Assembly: GCA_019359155.1 (NCBI GenBank) | Contig: JAHHHV010000065.1 | Coordinates: 62,001 to 126,000 of the forward strand | Source of the DNA: Pegethrix bostrychoides GSE-TBD4-15B | GTDB lineage: Bacteria > Cyanobacteriota > Cyanobacteriia > Elainellales > Elainellaceae | Length of the DNA stretch: 64,000 nucleotides | Reading direction: 5' to 3' | Shown: piece by piece, positions 8,459 to 18,069 of the stretch | Layout: each line of letters opens with the position of its first letter | Position numbering within the stretch: position 1 is the stretch's first letter | The notes under the pieces: model-generated | Databases searched by the model: none | What the model was told of the DNA's origin: nothing | The model's input: only the letters and a program-made list of their open reading frames with translations | Translations under genes and position numbers: made by a program

Positions 8459-9478
8459 ATGCTACTGCTGGTGATTATGCCGCAATTTTCGTTGAGCTTG
8501 CTATTTGACCCCTCCTGGTGCGCTGCGTCGCTTGGCTTGGCTGCGCTACTAGACTATGGCCTGGGAGATCCCTGGGGCTGGCTGCATCCGGTGCAAGTGA
8601 TGGGGCAGTATATTCAGCGCTACAGTCAGTTTTGCCTCAAACGGCTGTCAAGACCGCTGCTGCTGAAGATAGCCGGGGTTGGCCTAGCGCTGACCACAGT
8701 TGGCCTGAGCACTTTGGCTGGATGGCTGACGCTGCTGGCAGCGAGCTATCTGCATCCGGCTCTTGGCTGGATGGCCGAAGTTGTGCTGCTGGCAAGCTGC
8801 TTTGCGGGGCGTAGCCTGCGCGATGCGGCAACAGCCGTTCTGCAACCTCTAGCAGCAGGTGATTTACAAGGTGCGCGGACGCTGCTGAGCCGCTATGTTG
8901 GACGGGATACTGCCGAGCTGCCCGCTACCGAAATTCTGCGGGCGGTGCTAGAAACCGTCACTGAAAATGCCACCGATGGGGTGATGGCTCCGCTGTTTTA
9001 CGCCAGCTTGGGCTCTATTTTACCGCTGGGAGCTGCACCTGTTGCTTTGGCCTACAAGGCAGCCAGTACGCTAGATTCAATGGTGGGCTACCGGGACGCG
9101 CCCTATGCTAATTTAGGCTGGTTCAGCGCCAGACTCGAAGATCATCTCACCTGGTTGCCTTGCCGCTTGCATGTACTGACTTTGGCGCTAATCTCAGGGC
9201 AACCTCGGCGGGTGCTGCGGCTCTGTGCGCGCGATGGACATAAAGATTCAAGTCCCAACTCTGGCTGGAGTGAAACTGCCTATGCGGCAGCACTGGGCGT
9301 TCAGGTTGGGGGCATGAATCGATACCGAGGTCTGCTGAAGCAAAAGCCGCTGCTGGGTGATCCAATTCAGCCGATCACGCCCGACACAGTCTTGGCGGCG
9401 ACCCGCCTGACGAGGCACTGTTTTCTGCTGTGGCTCAGCCTATTTGCACTCGTCTCTGCCAATGCCGTTCTGCATTGA
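8459..9478 (+). CDS. cobD: Adenosylcobinamide-phosphate synthase CobD/CbiB
   Basis: This enzyme joins aminopropanol (phosphate) to adenosylcobyric acid in late cobalamin synthesis at the membrane. The order of motifs fits CbiB: LDYGLGDPWGWLHPVQVMG, SLRDAA, LSRYVGRDT, ETVTENATDGVMAPLFY, AYKAASTLDSMVGYRD and ARLEDHLTWLP, with four or five membrane helices and NSGWSETAYAAALGVQ near the end. The ATG at 8459 follows a purine-rich AAAGGGAAG and gives 339 residues; the frame also extends to a TTG at 8426. Its last 39 bases overlap the end of the convergent GspH/FimT gene. No other cobalamin genes are nearby. Confidence 0.9.
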   Translation: MLLLVIMPQFSLSLLFDPSWCAASLGLAALLDYGLGDPWGWLHPVQVMGQYIQRYSQFCLKRLSRPLLLKIAGVGLALTTVGLSTLAGWLTLLAASYLHPALGWMAEVVLLASCFAGRSLRDAATAVLQPLAAGDLQGARTLLSRYVGRDTAELPATEILRAVLETVTENATDGVMAPLFYASLGSILPLGAAPVALAYKAASTLDSMVGYRDAPYANLGWFSARLEDHLTWLPCRLHVLTLALISGQPRRVLRLCARDGHKDSSPNSGWSETAYAAALGVQVGGMNRYRGLLKQKPLLGDPIQPITPDTVLAATRLTRHCFLLWLSLFALVSANAVLH

Positions 9479-9997
9479 TCCAAGAATCGTCTTGACATTG
9501 ACGCAGCGTACACTGCCACCGTCAACTGGAGAGGTCACTACAATTGTCATGATGCCAGCTTCTTCGGTTGGTGAAGCAGCGGTGCCAATATCGACGTTGC
9601 CCCGATCGTCAAATACTAGGCAGTTAACAGCATTTGCGGCACAGCCCGCGCTGCTGATTCGGCTAATCACCTCTAGCCCGTAAGTTTTGTTGGTACGCTT
9701 ATCGGCCTGTACCTGCCCATCTAATGTTTGACTGATACTGCCGGTTTGAATGATTGGCAAGGCATTGGCAGGCGTGATGAAGTTAACAACCTGTCTTTGA
9801 CGGGTCTGCATCGCCTGCGTCTGAGCCTGCCTGAGCAACTGCAAGATCTGATCTCGGCCTGCATCAGCGCGACGGTTGTTGACGAATGTGAGCCAGCTTG
9901 GAGCCGCAATCAAAGCCAGGATTGAAGCCATGACAACTACGACAAGCAGCTCAAATAGCGTGAATCCAGCGGTAGAGTGACGAGTGGCGTTTCGCAT
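9440..9997 (-). CDS. GspH/FimT family pseudopilin (last gene of hps pilin-like operon)
   Basis: A 185-residue type IV pilin-like protein. After a short basic leader the prepilin peptidase site and hydrophobic helix read AGFTLFELLVVVVMASILAL, with Glu at +5 as in true pilins. RRADAGRDQILQLLRQAQTQAMQTRQ is typical of GspH/FimT minor pseudopilins. It is the fourth gene of a run hpsA-hpsB-hpsC-this one, 77 bp after hpsC, and would sit in the position of hpsD of Nostoc punctiforme. It is expected in the inner membrane, forming part of a pseudopilus tip used in polysaccharide secretion or pilus assembly. Its 3-prime end overlaps cobD by 39 bases, tail to tail. Confidence 0.85.
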   Translation of the reverse strand: MRNATRHSTAGFTLFELLVVVVMASILALIAAPSWLTFVNNRRADAGRDQILQLLRQAQTQAMQTRQRQVVNFITPANALPIIQTGSISQTLDGQVQADKRTNKTYGLEVISRISSAGCAANAVNCLVFDDRGNVDIGTAASPTEEAGIMTIVVTSPVDGGSVRCVNVKTILGSMQNGIGRDECK

Positions 9998-10074
9998 GTG
10001 CTTACTGTGCTTTGCTTACTTGCTTTGCTTTACTTGCTACGTGCTTACTGCGCTTTGCTGATTGCGCTGAGAAC

Positions 10075-11139
10075 CTATTCGCCAATTGGGCTACGACCCA
10101 AAACGCTACGGTTTAAGACGCGAGTCTGAACCGTTGGCAAAACGTCTTGATCATTTCTGCCAGCTCCCTGTACGCCCGGTCTGCCCACAGCGCTGCCGCG
10201 CAGAAATAGCAGCACGTCTCGATATTGAGTGGGGTCAGCCTGCCCAGCGCTGGTTCCAGTCGTTGCAGTCTGAGAGAAGACACAGGCATAGAAACTGCGC
10301 ACCCCTTGAGGCGCAGTCTTGGGCGAGATGTCATAGGAGCCAGCCGTGGTAGTGCCTGTCGCTCCGCCCGCAGGGCAAAAGCCAGTTTGGCTGACCTCTG
10401 TAGTCAAACTTGCATCAAAGCTCACAAAGTCCACCAGCGTAAAAGCCTGTCCGGTTGGGCGAGCTGCCTGTAAATTCCGTACCCCAGATGTTGGGTTCGC
10501 CCAAGGCCATGTGGCAAAGTTGCGGTTCTCGCCAGGATCAACATAGCCCACAGTCAGGTTACCGCTAGCGTCAAACTGACTCAGAACATAGCGCGTGATC
10601 CGAGATTGGCCTTTCCAGACGGAGTTGGCAGCTTTGGGCGCTAGCGAATAGACGACCAGCGCATAGGATTGACCGTTCAAGCAAGCTACCCCATCAATCG
10701 TTGCAGTTGAGCTAGCACATTTCTGCTTGACCGCTTCTGGAAAAGTTTGGAGTTTCCAAAAGGCCAGTACTGGCACAGCGCCATTGCTGCTGACTGAAGC
10801 GGGCAGATAGTCAGCGAAAGGTTTGTTGGTGGTGTTGAGATTGCTCCTGCTGTTTTCCAAATAGGTGCCGGGATAGGTGTACACCGACTCTCGTAGCTCT
10901 GCGGCCATGTAGTCGAGTGCCATCTGCATTTCGCGCTGGGTTTCAGCCCGCGAAGCCTCGCGTTGGTCAGAGGTCATCATTTGGATGACAATAAAACTCA
11001 GTCCAGCGACAATCCCGCCTGCAATAGCTGTTACCACTAGCAGCTCGACCAGCGTAAACCCTTGCATGCTGCGACGAGTTTTGTGATGCTGAGATTTCAG
11101 GAAGGTTTTTTGGAGGCGAGAGAGAAGAGATTTAGCCAT
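10075..11139 (-). CDS. hpsC: Hormogonium polysaccharide secretion pseudopilin HpsC
   Basis: A 354-residue PilW-like pseudopilin. The N-terminal leader is basic, followed by QGFTLVELLVVTAIAGGIVAG, the prepilin cleavage site and membrane helix with Glu at +5. The conserved segment SRAETQREMQMALDYMAAELRESVY follows, then a long variable C-terminal domain with four cysteines. Position between HpsB and the GspH/FimT gene matches the hps locus described in Nostoc punctiforme, where these genes are needed for hormogonium polysaccharide secretion and gliding. The ATG at 11139 is the first in frame. There are 82 bp to hpsB upstream. Confidence 0.82.
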   Translation of the reverse strand: MAKSLLSRLQKTFLKSQHHKTRRSMQGFTLVELLVVTAIAGGIVAGLSFIVIQMMTSDQREASRAETQREMQMALDYMAAELRESVYTYPGTYLENSRSNLNTTNKPFADYLPASVSSNGAVPVLAFWKLQTFPEAVKQKCASSTATIDGVACLNGQSYALVVYSLAPKAANSVWKGQSRITRYVLSQFDASGNLTVGYVDPGENRNFATWPWANPTSGVRNLQAARPTGQAFTLVDFVSFDASLTTEVSQTGFCPAGGATGTTTAGSYDISPKTAPQGVRSFYACVFSQTATTGTSAGQADPTQYRDVLLFLRGSAVGRPGVQGAGRNDQDVLPTVQTRVLNRSVLGRSPIGE

Positions 11140-11221
11140 GGTGAGTTAACTCAAAGATGCAAGGCGGGTAGAGGCAATGGGGCATTCAGCATATTTAGTG
11201 ACGACAGCAGTGACCGCCGCT

Positions 11222-12004
11222 TTAGTTACAGCCAGCAATTTGTTTTTTGTCGGCATCGGTAGCATATTCACACAGCACTTCTGAGCGCTCGCCCCAGGAA
11301 ATTTCTTTGTAAACTACGGCGAGTGGATTACTAGCTTGCTGTCCCTGCCCAATGGTCAAGCCAAAAGACGCTGGCTCTACTTTCAAATTACCGCCAGTCA
11401 GCGTCTTGTTCGTATCTACCAGCTTTGAGTAAACTCGCACGCCTAGATTGAAACGAGCGGGTCTTCTCTGGGCTGCGGTTTTCTGCAATTCGGCTGTAGT
11501 ATAACTGCTGCTGTTCCGAAACACCTGCATGAAGAAATCTGGATCGCAGTCCCCGTCTACATCAATCGGCAGGGCATCGGTAACGGGTAGCTGTTGATCA
11601 GCGTAGCGCGTGTAGCCGGAGTATTTACTGGCTGGGCAAGCCGTACCAGTGCTGCGTGTAGTCTCAATGTAGTTTGCAATCTTAGTAGGGACAGGGACAG
11701 TCCCAATATTTGGCTGTCCTGCGTCGGTCGGCAACAGACTATTTTTATGCAGGCCGCGCTGCACGAGCGTATTGATCCGGTCTATTTCGTCTTGCGCCAC
11801 CTGCAATGCCTGTTCGCCTCTGCGGGTTTGAACTCGGCTCGCGGTTGCAATCAGCAGCGGCGGTGTCACCATCGCAATGGTGATACCAATCAGCATAATG
11901 GCCACCAGACATTCCAGAATGGTCAGCCCCTGCTGCGAACTCTGGCTGCGCCGCAGCAACTGCCGCAGCAGCAAGGTTTTTGGGGATGTCATGACTGGCA
12001 GCAT
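11222..12004 (-). CDS. hpsB: Hormogonium polysaccharide secretion pseudopilin HpsB
   Basis: A 260-residue pseudopilin with the leader and helix QGLTILECLVAIMLIGITIA, Glu at +5, then a segment rich in Gln/Arg (RVQTRRGEQALQVAQDEIDRIN) typical of PilV-like minor pilins. The long open frame extends upstream to 12271, but that part overlaps hpsA and is non-coding. The ATG at 12004 is chosen because GAGGAAG stands about 6 bases before it. It lies 109 bp after hpsA and 82 bp before hpsC, same strand, so an operon is likely. Role is inferred from the hps locus: part of a pseudopilus-like complex for polysaccharide secretion. Confidence 0.84.
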   Translation of the reverse strand: MLPVMTSPKTLLLRQLLRRSQSSQQGLTILECLVAIMLIGITIAMVTPPLLIATASRVQTRRGEQALQVAQDEIDRINTLVQRGLHKNSLLPTDAGQPNIGTVPVPTKIANYIETTRSTGTACPASKYSGYTRYADQQLPVTDALPIDVDGDCDPDFFMQVFRNSSSYTTAELQKTAAQRRPARFNLGVRVYSKLVDTNKTLTGGNLKVEPASFGLTIGQGQQASNPLAVVYKEISWGERSEVLCEYATDADKKQIAGCN

Positions 12005-12113
12005 ATACGCTTCCTCAGTAAAGGGTGATGGATCAAAGGGTGATGAACCTGAAATTCTGGAATCTGCATCCCCTTCACCAGCGAGCAAAAGTGAGCAAAG
12101 GAGATGCAGGGCG

Positions 12114-15100
12114 TTAGGTGGGGCAACCCGGTGCAGGTCTACTGGGTACAGCAGGCACTTTGGCGCAGAGGTTGCGGATATAGGGATCATTGGCCGCAGG
12201 TTCGCTGTAAAACTCGCTACGGGTGTTTTCGGAGAACTGGAAGCGGGCAGCCACCGGGGAAGTTTTGCCATACTTCAGCGCCGGATCATAGCCCCAGCGT
12301 CGATTGGGGGGGGCATAGTAGGAAATCCACTCGTTGTTGCCGCTACCCGCTACCGGAGCGGGAGAGCCGACCTGCCAGTTTTCCTGGTCAAAGGGAGCCG
12401 TGCCGTAAGAGCTGAAGTTGAGCTGCAAAAAGGCACCTGAGATAAACAGGTCATCACCACCCCAGTTCTCGTTAAAACGAGGGAAGTTGTGCAGTCCACC
12501 GTAGGACTGACCTTTGCGAGAGGGCACCAGGTTGCTGACAAGGATCATATTCATCCGAGTCTCAACGGCTGGCGAGGGCGATTTGCCAGCTGTATTGTCT
12601 TTTGCTGTAGCATAGGTGCCCTGGTACTTCTCAATTGTCCCAGCTGTATCTCTCCAGTTAATCGGCCTGCCATCTCGTGAGAAGAAGATGGGCGACTCGC
12701 CTTCATCTAGACTGTGGGCAACCGTGGCTGTTCGCACTCCGCCTGGGAAGCTATCCGCCACGTTCGCTCGCTGCCAAGTCACGCCTCGCGCTGTCGCACC
12801 GTTGGCCACTGGCGTTCTGGGGCGAGTCTGGTTGAAGTAGGAGCTTTGCTGGGCATTAGTACAGCCATAGCGGTTTCTGAGCCAGACTGGCAGGGTTGCC
12901 GTGCCGATGTTTGATAGCCCGTCTTCAATGCTGCCGTCGCAGAAGTTAGCAGAGAGTAAGGTCACAGCATCCGCGACAACTTCACTGGGTCGCCACTGAT
13001 CCTTCGTAATCTCAGCAAAGCTCGTATCCGGCGTTTTGCGGTCGTAGAAATTGTTATACCGACCAGTACCATCAAAGGTCAGCTGCTCCGTAAACTCTTC
13101 TAGTCGGGTGCCGCCACCGTTCTGGTGCAGGTTGAAGTCACCTTGCACATAGGCCGCATCGTCAGTGATAAACGAGAGTCCCAAGCCTTCGTCGCCAGCC
13201 CGATTGAGACTTGCGCCTCTGATCAGTCGGAAGCCATAAGGACGACGATCCGGATCAGGGTAGTAATCGACGGGTTTTGGCGTGATCAAGTTGTTGTCGT
13301 TCAACGGCGGATCAACTGAGCGATAGGCGTTATTGCTGTGCGTGTTCATCTGACAGGTCGGCGCAGCCAACTTCGCATCATCGTCGCAAGATGCCCAGGT
13401 GGCGGCATTTGGCCGCACAATGTTCCCCTCTGAGATGGCATCTTCGCGGAAGGCATAGACTACCGCCTTTTTGGGTAGCCACCAGTCTGAGCCAATTGCG
13501 GTGGTTCGCATCAAGTCGAGGTCGAGGTTGAGCGCTCGCACCGGCATCAGCTCACGTCCGTTGTAGAACACAGTATCTTTGAACGCGACTCGCACCAGCT
13601 GCCCCACTCTTGGAATTTGGAAGCTAGTCGTGCTGTTTTGCGGCTCAGAGCAGCGTGCCCCAGTAGTTAGGTCATTTCTACAGATTTTAATCAGATTAAA
13701 GGCGCTGCTGTTAGGCGTTGATCCAGAGGTGGGGGTGCCGTTGGCATTGGGTAACACCCAGTTGCTGCCGCCTCCCAGGGTGACACCGAGGCGAGTCAGC
13801 GTCCGAGGCTGGAGAGCGATATCCGCTGGGCGCACCACGCGGTAGGTGGTGTCACCGTTCGCATCAGCGATAAACGAGGCAATCGAGGCACCGCTGGTTT
13901 CCCTGTCACGCACCTTGCTGTCTTCTTCTGGATCCGCAAGATCTTTATGGCTGACAAAGCCACTGGCATAGGCTTGATCAAGCGTCAGCCCAGAGAGAGC
14001 TAGGTTGCTGCCATCGGCTTTGGCTGGTGCAGCGGGGAAGAGCGAGTAGAGGATGGGATAGCGAGGTCGGGTTGAGCAAAAGCGGTGCAGTGGATCTGAC
14101 CAGACTTGAGGCTCATTAGGCGCTGGCGTTCCGGCGCTGCTCAGAATATTGATTTTGCCAGCCGGATCATTGATCCAGCCCGTCACGCCACCCGCATCTA
14201 CCGGCAGGCCACAGTCGCCTAGAGGGGCAAAGCTGTAGGCATCTGATGTCCCATTGCTGTTGCTGTCCTCGCCGTTGCGGCCATAGAAGCCCCAAGTCCG
14301 GTCGCGGGCAACCTGCTCTTTGGCAATGGTTAGCTGAGCCAATTCAATGCTGCGATTCAGCGATAGCCGCATCTGAACCTGCTCAGCAGCCGTCAGGCCA
14401 CTATTGACAATCTCATCCCGCCAGCGCTCCAGAAGCCGGACGTAGGTTTCTGGATTGTTAGATCCGTTGGCATCCCAGGCCATGAAGTTCATCCCGCGCT
14501 GGTTTAGCCCGGAGGGGGTCAGATCTCTGAGGCTGTTCACAAACGTCAGCGGCGGTCGCTGACCTTTCGGAATTTTCTGGTATGAGATAGAAGCGGGAAC
14601 AGTGCCCACGGCAGGCAAATCTGTTGCAGTGCCGTTGATCAACCCTTTGATGATGTGGTCAATCACGCGGATTTGACCTCTTAAGCCTGCGCTGTAGGCC
14701 GGGAGCGCCACAGTGGCCGCATTCACCGTCAGGTTATTACCCGTGGCCAGCGCCCGATCTTGAACCCCCAGAATACTCTTAGCCGGATCGGCATCGGTCA
14801 AGCTGGGCTTATCTACACCAAAAGCAGTCTGGACATTGAATTTCTCTAGATAGTCGAGGTTGTAGGCCAACATGCCCAGCGTACAGGCTGCCGTATGCAG
14901 TGTTGTCTTGTCGGCAGGACTGAGATTGTCGTAGCTGGTGCCGCTGTCCAGCAACTTGAAAACCTGCCGCAGCGTCGAATAGTTGCCCCACATCGCCATT
15001 GCGGGATAGGGGTGGACTCTGCCGCGCTCTTGGGTGGGCTTGAAGGAGGGCGCGCCGCCCAGAGGATCGCCCGCATAGTTAGCTAGGTTTCGCAAGGCCA

Positions 15101-17291
15101 GCATCGTCGGGCTGGTGAGGTTGCTAAATTCAGTTACTCTCGGAATCTCAAACTCCCAGCCGTTGGTACCGCGTCCCCGCAGGAAATCGGTGATGACGGT
15201 ATCTACGGGCTTGTCGGTATAGCCGGGAATCAAATCGGTGGGGAGGCCAAAAGCCAAGTTCTCAAACGTGGAGCTGCGATCTAGTGTCGTTGGGGTTCCG
15301 GGGTGAACCGTCGTGGCTAAGCAAGCATCAGGAAAATCACGTGTTGCTCCTGTTGTATCCGCCGAGTTGTGGTAGATTGCCGTTGCCTGAACTGACGCCA
15401 AGTTATCCCAGAGCGTCTTACGCTGACGGTCTTCGTTGCAGCGGTCACCAGAGGTACAGCCAGCTGGCCAGGGCATTAGCGGCTCTGTGTCGTTGCCGAT
15501 CTTGACTCTGTTTTCATTGGTACCAGGGCCACCCCAGCCCGCCGGATCCCCTAGCTCCAGCCGCTGTCCGACAATCAGTCTTAGCCCGTCTACTCTGGCG
15601 CGACGTTCCCAGTAGCCGTCAAGACCCACGTTGTCGCTGTCGGTGCCAGGAGTTGGGTCGCTGCCCGTCAAGACCTCCACGCCCACAATCGGCTCCCCAA
15701 TTTTTGCGGTCGCTTCTGTGCCCGCCTTGTCTTTATCTGTTACCCCGATGGGCAGCGCATCGGGTCCCCAAGTGGGTCTTGGCCCCCAGCGGTTATCGGC
15801 CCGAAAGGTGTCATCCAGGTTGGGGGTAGTATTCTCTGTAATGTTAGTAAATCGACCGTTCCCGTTAGCGCTGAACTCGCCGTTAGGCCAATTGCCTGCC
15901 TCGTTGGTCACCGGGGTGATGGCAGCGTTGCGAGTGCGCGTTAGTCCTTGAGTTTGCAGCACAACTGGCTCAGCCGCAAAGTCAACCGGGGTGAATCTTT
16001 GCTGATCGACAGAATCGGTATCCGATTTCATGACCCGATTTGGGTTGAGAGCACCGCCGCCCGTGACCAGATCGAAGGTGGGATCGCCGCTGAAGTTATC
16101 GTCTCGCACGGTGCCGACAATAAAACGCCCTTTAAAGCCCGGATAGTTTGGCTTGTTTGCCTGGTCTTCAGGAATCAAACGAGCCGTGATGTCAGAAGCG
16201 CCCTTGTCGTTAATGCAGGATTCTGTCGAACTGACTAAATAGCCCCGGAATTTGTCGCTGCCACCGACAATCAGGTTGCTTTCCGTATGCATCGCCCCGT
16301 TCCAGTTGAAGACCGGCCCTGGAAAGATCTCTAGATCGTAGCGGAACCAAGCTGCCCATTTGAAGCCGCGTGTGGCTTCCCGGTCTTGCTGAAACTCTAG
16401 CGTTGCGACCGTGCCGTTGGGATTATTCGGGACGACATAAGCATCTACCTGGAAATTCTTCCGGATCTTGGTGGTATCGCGCTGATCGACAAACCATCCC
16501 GCCTCTTGAGTTTGGCGATCGCCGCCGCCAGCTGTGACGTTACGCTGACAGAGATTGGTTGTTTGGTTGGTGTTGCTCAACGGCGCATTGCGGATAAATA
16601 GCTTGGAGGCACGACTCTGCCAGCCTGCTGACTGTGAATTGCGGAGTGAGTCATTGCCGGTTGCGTTAGGCGGGGGCGTTTGAAAGATAATGGAATAAAC
16701 TGCCCAGCCGTCTTCTTTGCCATCTGTTTTGCCATCGCCGTTTAGATCAATCGGATAGCGCCAAGCGTTATCCCTACGGCCATCGGCAGCGCCTGTAGTA
16801 CCACCAATATCAAGGCGCTCCTCACCCGGAAACGTATAGGGATCAAAGTCGCTACCTTGCGGAAACTTCGCAACAGCTGTGCCGTTCACTGGCTGCCCGT
16901 CATTTAACATCATGGCTACGAGCTGATCGCCCGAAGGCACACCGCCGCCCCGCGTATCTTTGCGGGAATCTAACAGGAACTCAATTTTGCTTCTAGCGCG
17001 ATCAATCACAGGAGTTGCAGCATTGGAAACCACCTGCTGCTGCCGATCTACAATCGCCTGCTGCGAGCGCGTGAAGGTGCGATAGCCGATAGCCCCTACC
17101 GTCAAGACAACAACCAGCAGCAGCAAAATCGTGGTTGGCAGCACAAAACCCGCTTGTGAAGCGGGTCGTCGGCCAAGTCGCAGCCAGCCACGCAACAGCC
17201 CGCTCACCAGCCCTTTGGTCAGCCCACGGGCAATTCGGCCAACTTGCCGGAGGAGCACTTGGGCTGCCCTGATTATCTTTGGGGTTGACAT
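12114..17291 (-). CDS. hpsA: Hormogonium polysaccharide secretion pseudopilin HpsA (giant)
   Basis: At 1,725 residues this is the largest protein in the window. A basic N-terminus ends in SQAGFVLPTTILLLLVVVLT, a pilin-like cleavage site and helix but with Pro-Thr-Thr where pilins have Glu at +5. Then comes the conserved HpsA stretch ATPVIDRARSKIEFLL. The rest is a very long extracytoplasmic domain rich in Asn, Thr, Gly and Asp with repeated W-, D- and N-rich motifs (FNWNGAMHTESN, GGLHNFPRFNENW) and scattered cysteines. In Nostoc punctiforme HpsA is required for hormogonium motility and polysaccharide secretion. The ATG at 17291 is preceded by AGGAA about 9 bases away. It heads the pseudopilin operon; its promoter lies in the upstream spacer. 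Confidence 0.88.
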   Translation of the reverse strand: MSTPKIIRAAQVLLRQVGRIARGLTKGLVSGLLRGWLRLGRRPASQAGFVLPTTILLLLVVVLTVGAIGYRTFTRSQQAIVDRQQQVVSNAATPVIDRARSKIEFLLDSRKDTRGGGVPSGDQLVAMMLNDGQPVNGTAVAKFPQGSDFDPYTFPGEERLDIGGTTGAADGRRDNAWRYPIDLNGDGKTDGKEDGWAVYSIIFQTPPPNATGNDSLRNSQSAGWQSRASKLFIRNAPLSNTNQTTNLCQRNVTAGGGDRQTQEAGWFVDQRDTTKIRKNFQVDAYVVPNNPNGTVATLEFQQDREATRGFKWAAWFRYDLEIFPGPVFNWNGAMHTESNLIVGGSDKFRGYLVSSTESCINDKGASDITARLIPEDQANKPNYPGFKGRFIVGTVRDDNFSGDPTFDLVTGGGALNPNRVMKSDTDSVDQQRFTPVDFAAEPVVLQTQGLTRTRNAAITPVTNEAGNWPNGEFSANGNGRFTNITENTTPNLDDTFRADNRWGPRPTWGPDALPIGVTDKDKAGTEATAKIGEPIVGVEVLTGSDPTPGTDSDNVGLDGYWERRARVDGLRLIVGQRLELGDPAGWGGPGTNENRVKIGNDTEPLMPWPAGCTSGDRCNEDRQRKTLWDNLASVQATAIYHNSADTTGATRDFPDACLATTVHPGTPTTLDRSSTFENLAFGLPTDLIPGYTDKPVDTVITDFLRGRGTNGWEFEIPRVTEFSNLTSPTMLALRNLANYAGDPLGGAPSFKPTQERGRVHPYPAMAMWGNYSTLRQVFKLLDSGTSYDNLSPADKTTLHTAACTLGMLAYNLDYLEKFNVQTAFGVDKPSLTDADPAKSILGVQDRALATGNNLTVNAATVALPAYSAGLRGQIRVIDHIIKGLINGTATDLPAVGTVPASISYQKIPKGQRPPLTFVNSLRDLTPSGLNQRGMNFMAWDANGSNNPETYVRLLERWRDEIVNSGLTAAEQVQMRLSLNRSIELAQLTIAKEQVARDRTWGFYGRNGEDSNSNGTSDAYSFAPLGDCGLPVDAGGVTGWINDPAGKINILSSAGTPAPNEPQVWSDPLHRFCSTRPRYPILYSLFPAAPAKADGSNLALSGLTLDQAYASGFVSHKDLADPEEDSKVRDRETSGASIASFIADANGDTTYRVVRPADIALQPRTLTRLGVTLGGGSNWVLPNANGTPTSGSTPNSSAFNLIKICRNDLTTGARCSEPQNSTTSFQIPRVGQLVRVAFKDTVFYNGRELMPVRALNLDLDLMRTTAIGSDWWLPKKAVVYAFREDAISEGNIVRPNAATWASCDDDAKLAAPTCQMNTHSNNAYRSVDPPLNDNNLITPKPVDYYPDPDRRPYGFRLIRGASLNRAGDEGLGLSFITDDAAYVQGDFNLHQNGGGTRLEEFTEQLTFDGTGRYNNFYDRKTPDTSFAEITKDQWRPSEVVADAVTLLSANFCDGSIEDGLSNIGTATLPVWLRNRYGCTNAQQSSYFNQTRPRTPVANGATARGVTWQRANVADSFPGGVRTATVAHSLDEGESPIFFSRDGRPINWRDTAGTIEKYQGTYATAKDNTAGKSPSPAVETRMNMILVSNLVPSRKGQSYGGLHNFPRFNENWGGDDLFISGAFLQLNFSSYGTAPFDQENWQVGSPAPVAGSGNNEWISYYAPPNRRWGYDPALKYGKTSPVAARFQFSENTRSEFYSEPAANDPYIRNLCAKVPAVPSRPAPGCPT

Positions 17292-17663
17292 AGTGATTTC
17301 CTGTCAGATGAAATATTGAAACGGTAAGATGCCGGGTAAGGCAGTTAATGAGGCAGTCGCAGGTGATGAATTGCGAGTGGCTAGAGCCATGACTAGAGCC
17401 ATGATGAGAGGCCATCATAAAAGCCTCAATCATCGCTAATTTTACTAAAAACTTACAATTCGATTCATTTTGCGATCACTGTCCTAGCAAGATCAGCCCT
17501 GTAGAATCAACCGGGAAAACACGACTAGCAAAATTACTGGGAAGCAGAACCTTGTGGCCAAGAGTGAGGGGTTACCGGGAGCCTTCACGTTCACACTTTC
17601 GACAGAGCTATCCCTGACGCAAAACTTTTTATACAGACCAATCCAGCTTGATGCAGCCCCTAA

Positions 17664-17800
17664 GAAGCTGTTTGTAAAAGAGTATGAAGAACCTTGCAAC
17701 CCTTGCAGGACAGGCTCTTCGAATATTTAGTTCAATTGTTCTAAAAACACCGGAAAGCCTTGCATGACTAAGGGATACACATTCTTTTACAAACAGCTTC
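17664..17800. mobile_element. MITE-like element with 18-bp terminal inverted repeats and TAA duplication
   Basis: The ends GAAGCTGTTTGTAAAAGA (17664-17681) and its exact reverse complement (17783-17800) bracket 137 bp of AT-rich, non-coding DNA. TAA sits immediately outside both ends (17661-17663 and 17801-17803), as a 3-bp target duplication would. TNA duplications and GAxGCTGTTT-type ends are typical of some IS5-family elements, so this is probably a non-autonomous derivative. No transposase is encoded. It has landed in the hpsA upstream spacer. Confidence 0.75.
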
Positions 17801-17943
17801 TAAGACTGAGCGCTGACCTTGTGAAAAGGGTTGCCCAGATAGATTACCCATCTTGATCAGGTAAACGATCAGGTTATCTACTAGATTTGAGGGTAGCAGA
17901 TCCGGCAATCTTCAGACTGCAAAAATAGCGTAAAACCCATCAC

Positions 17944-17973
17944 AAAAACGAGCAGCTTTTATAAAAACTGCCC
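17944..17973 (-). terminator. Probable Rho-independent terminator of rpmB
   Basis: Read on the minus strand, GGGCAG pairs with CTGCTC around an A/T-rich loop with one mismatch, followed after two bases by five T. It lies about 100 bp past the rpmB stop. The stem is short, so confidence is moderate. Confidence 0.45.
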
Positions 17974-18069
17974 GCCCTGTGCAAATTTAATCTCGAATCG
18001 GTAGAAGCTAGACCCGCTAGGCTAAAAGGCTAGGGTGTGAATAAGCCTCAGACAACCTAGACCTTCAAA

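Larger units (their letters stand above)
17292..18069. other. Spacer between rpmB and hpsA
   Basis: About 780 bases with no supported gene. It holds a probable rpmB terminator (17944-17973), a 137-bp MITE-like element (17664-17800) and, nearer hpsA, several short near-repeats of GAGCCATGA type (17385-17417). The promoter of the hps operon must lie here, but I could not single out a sigma box with confidence. Confidence 0.6.

Noticed and set aside
12005-12271. Upstream extension of hpsB
   Set aside because: It runs inside hpsA in another frame; the ATG at 12004 has a good ribosome site and gives a normal pilin leader.
17493-17699. Minus-strand 68-codon frame across the MITE-like element
   Set aside because: It reads through one inverted repeat end and has no family resemblance or ribosome site.
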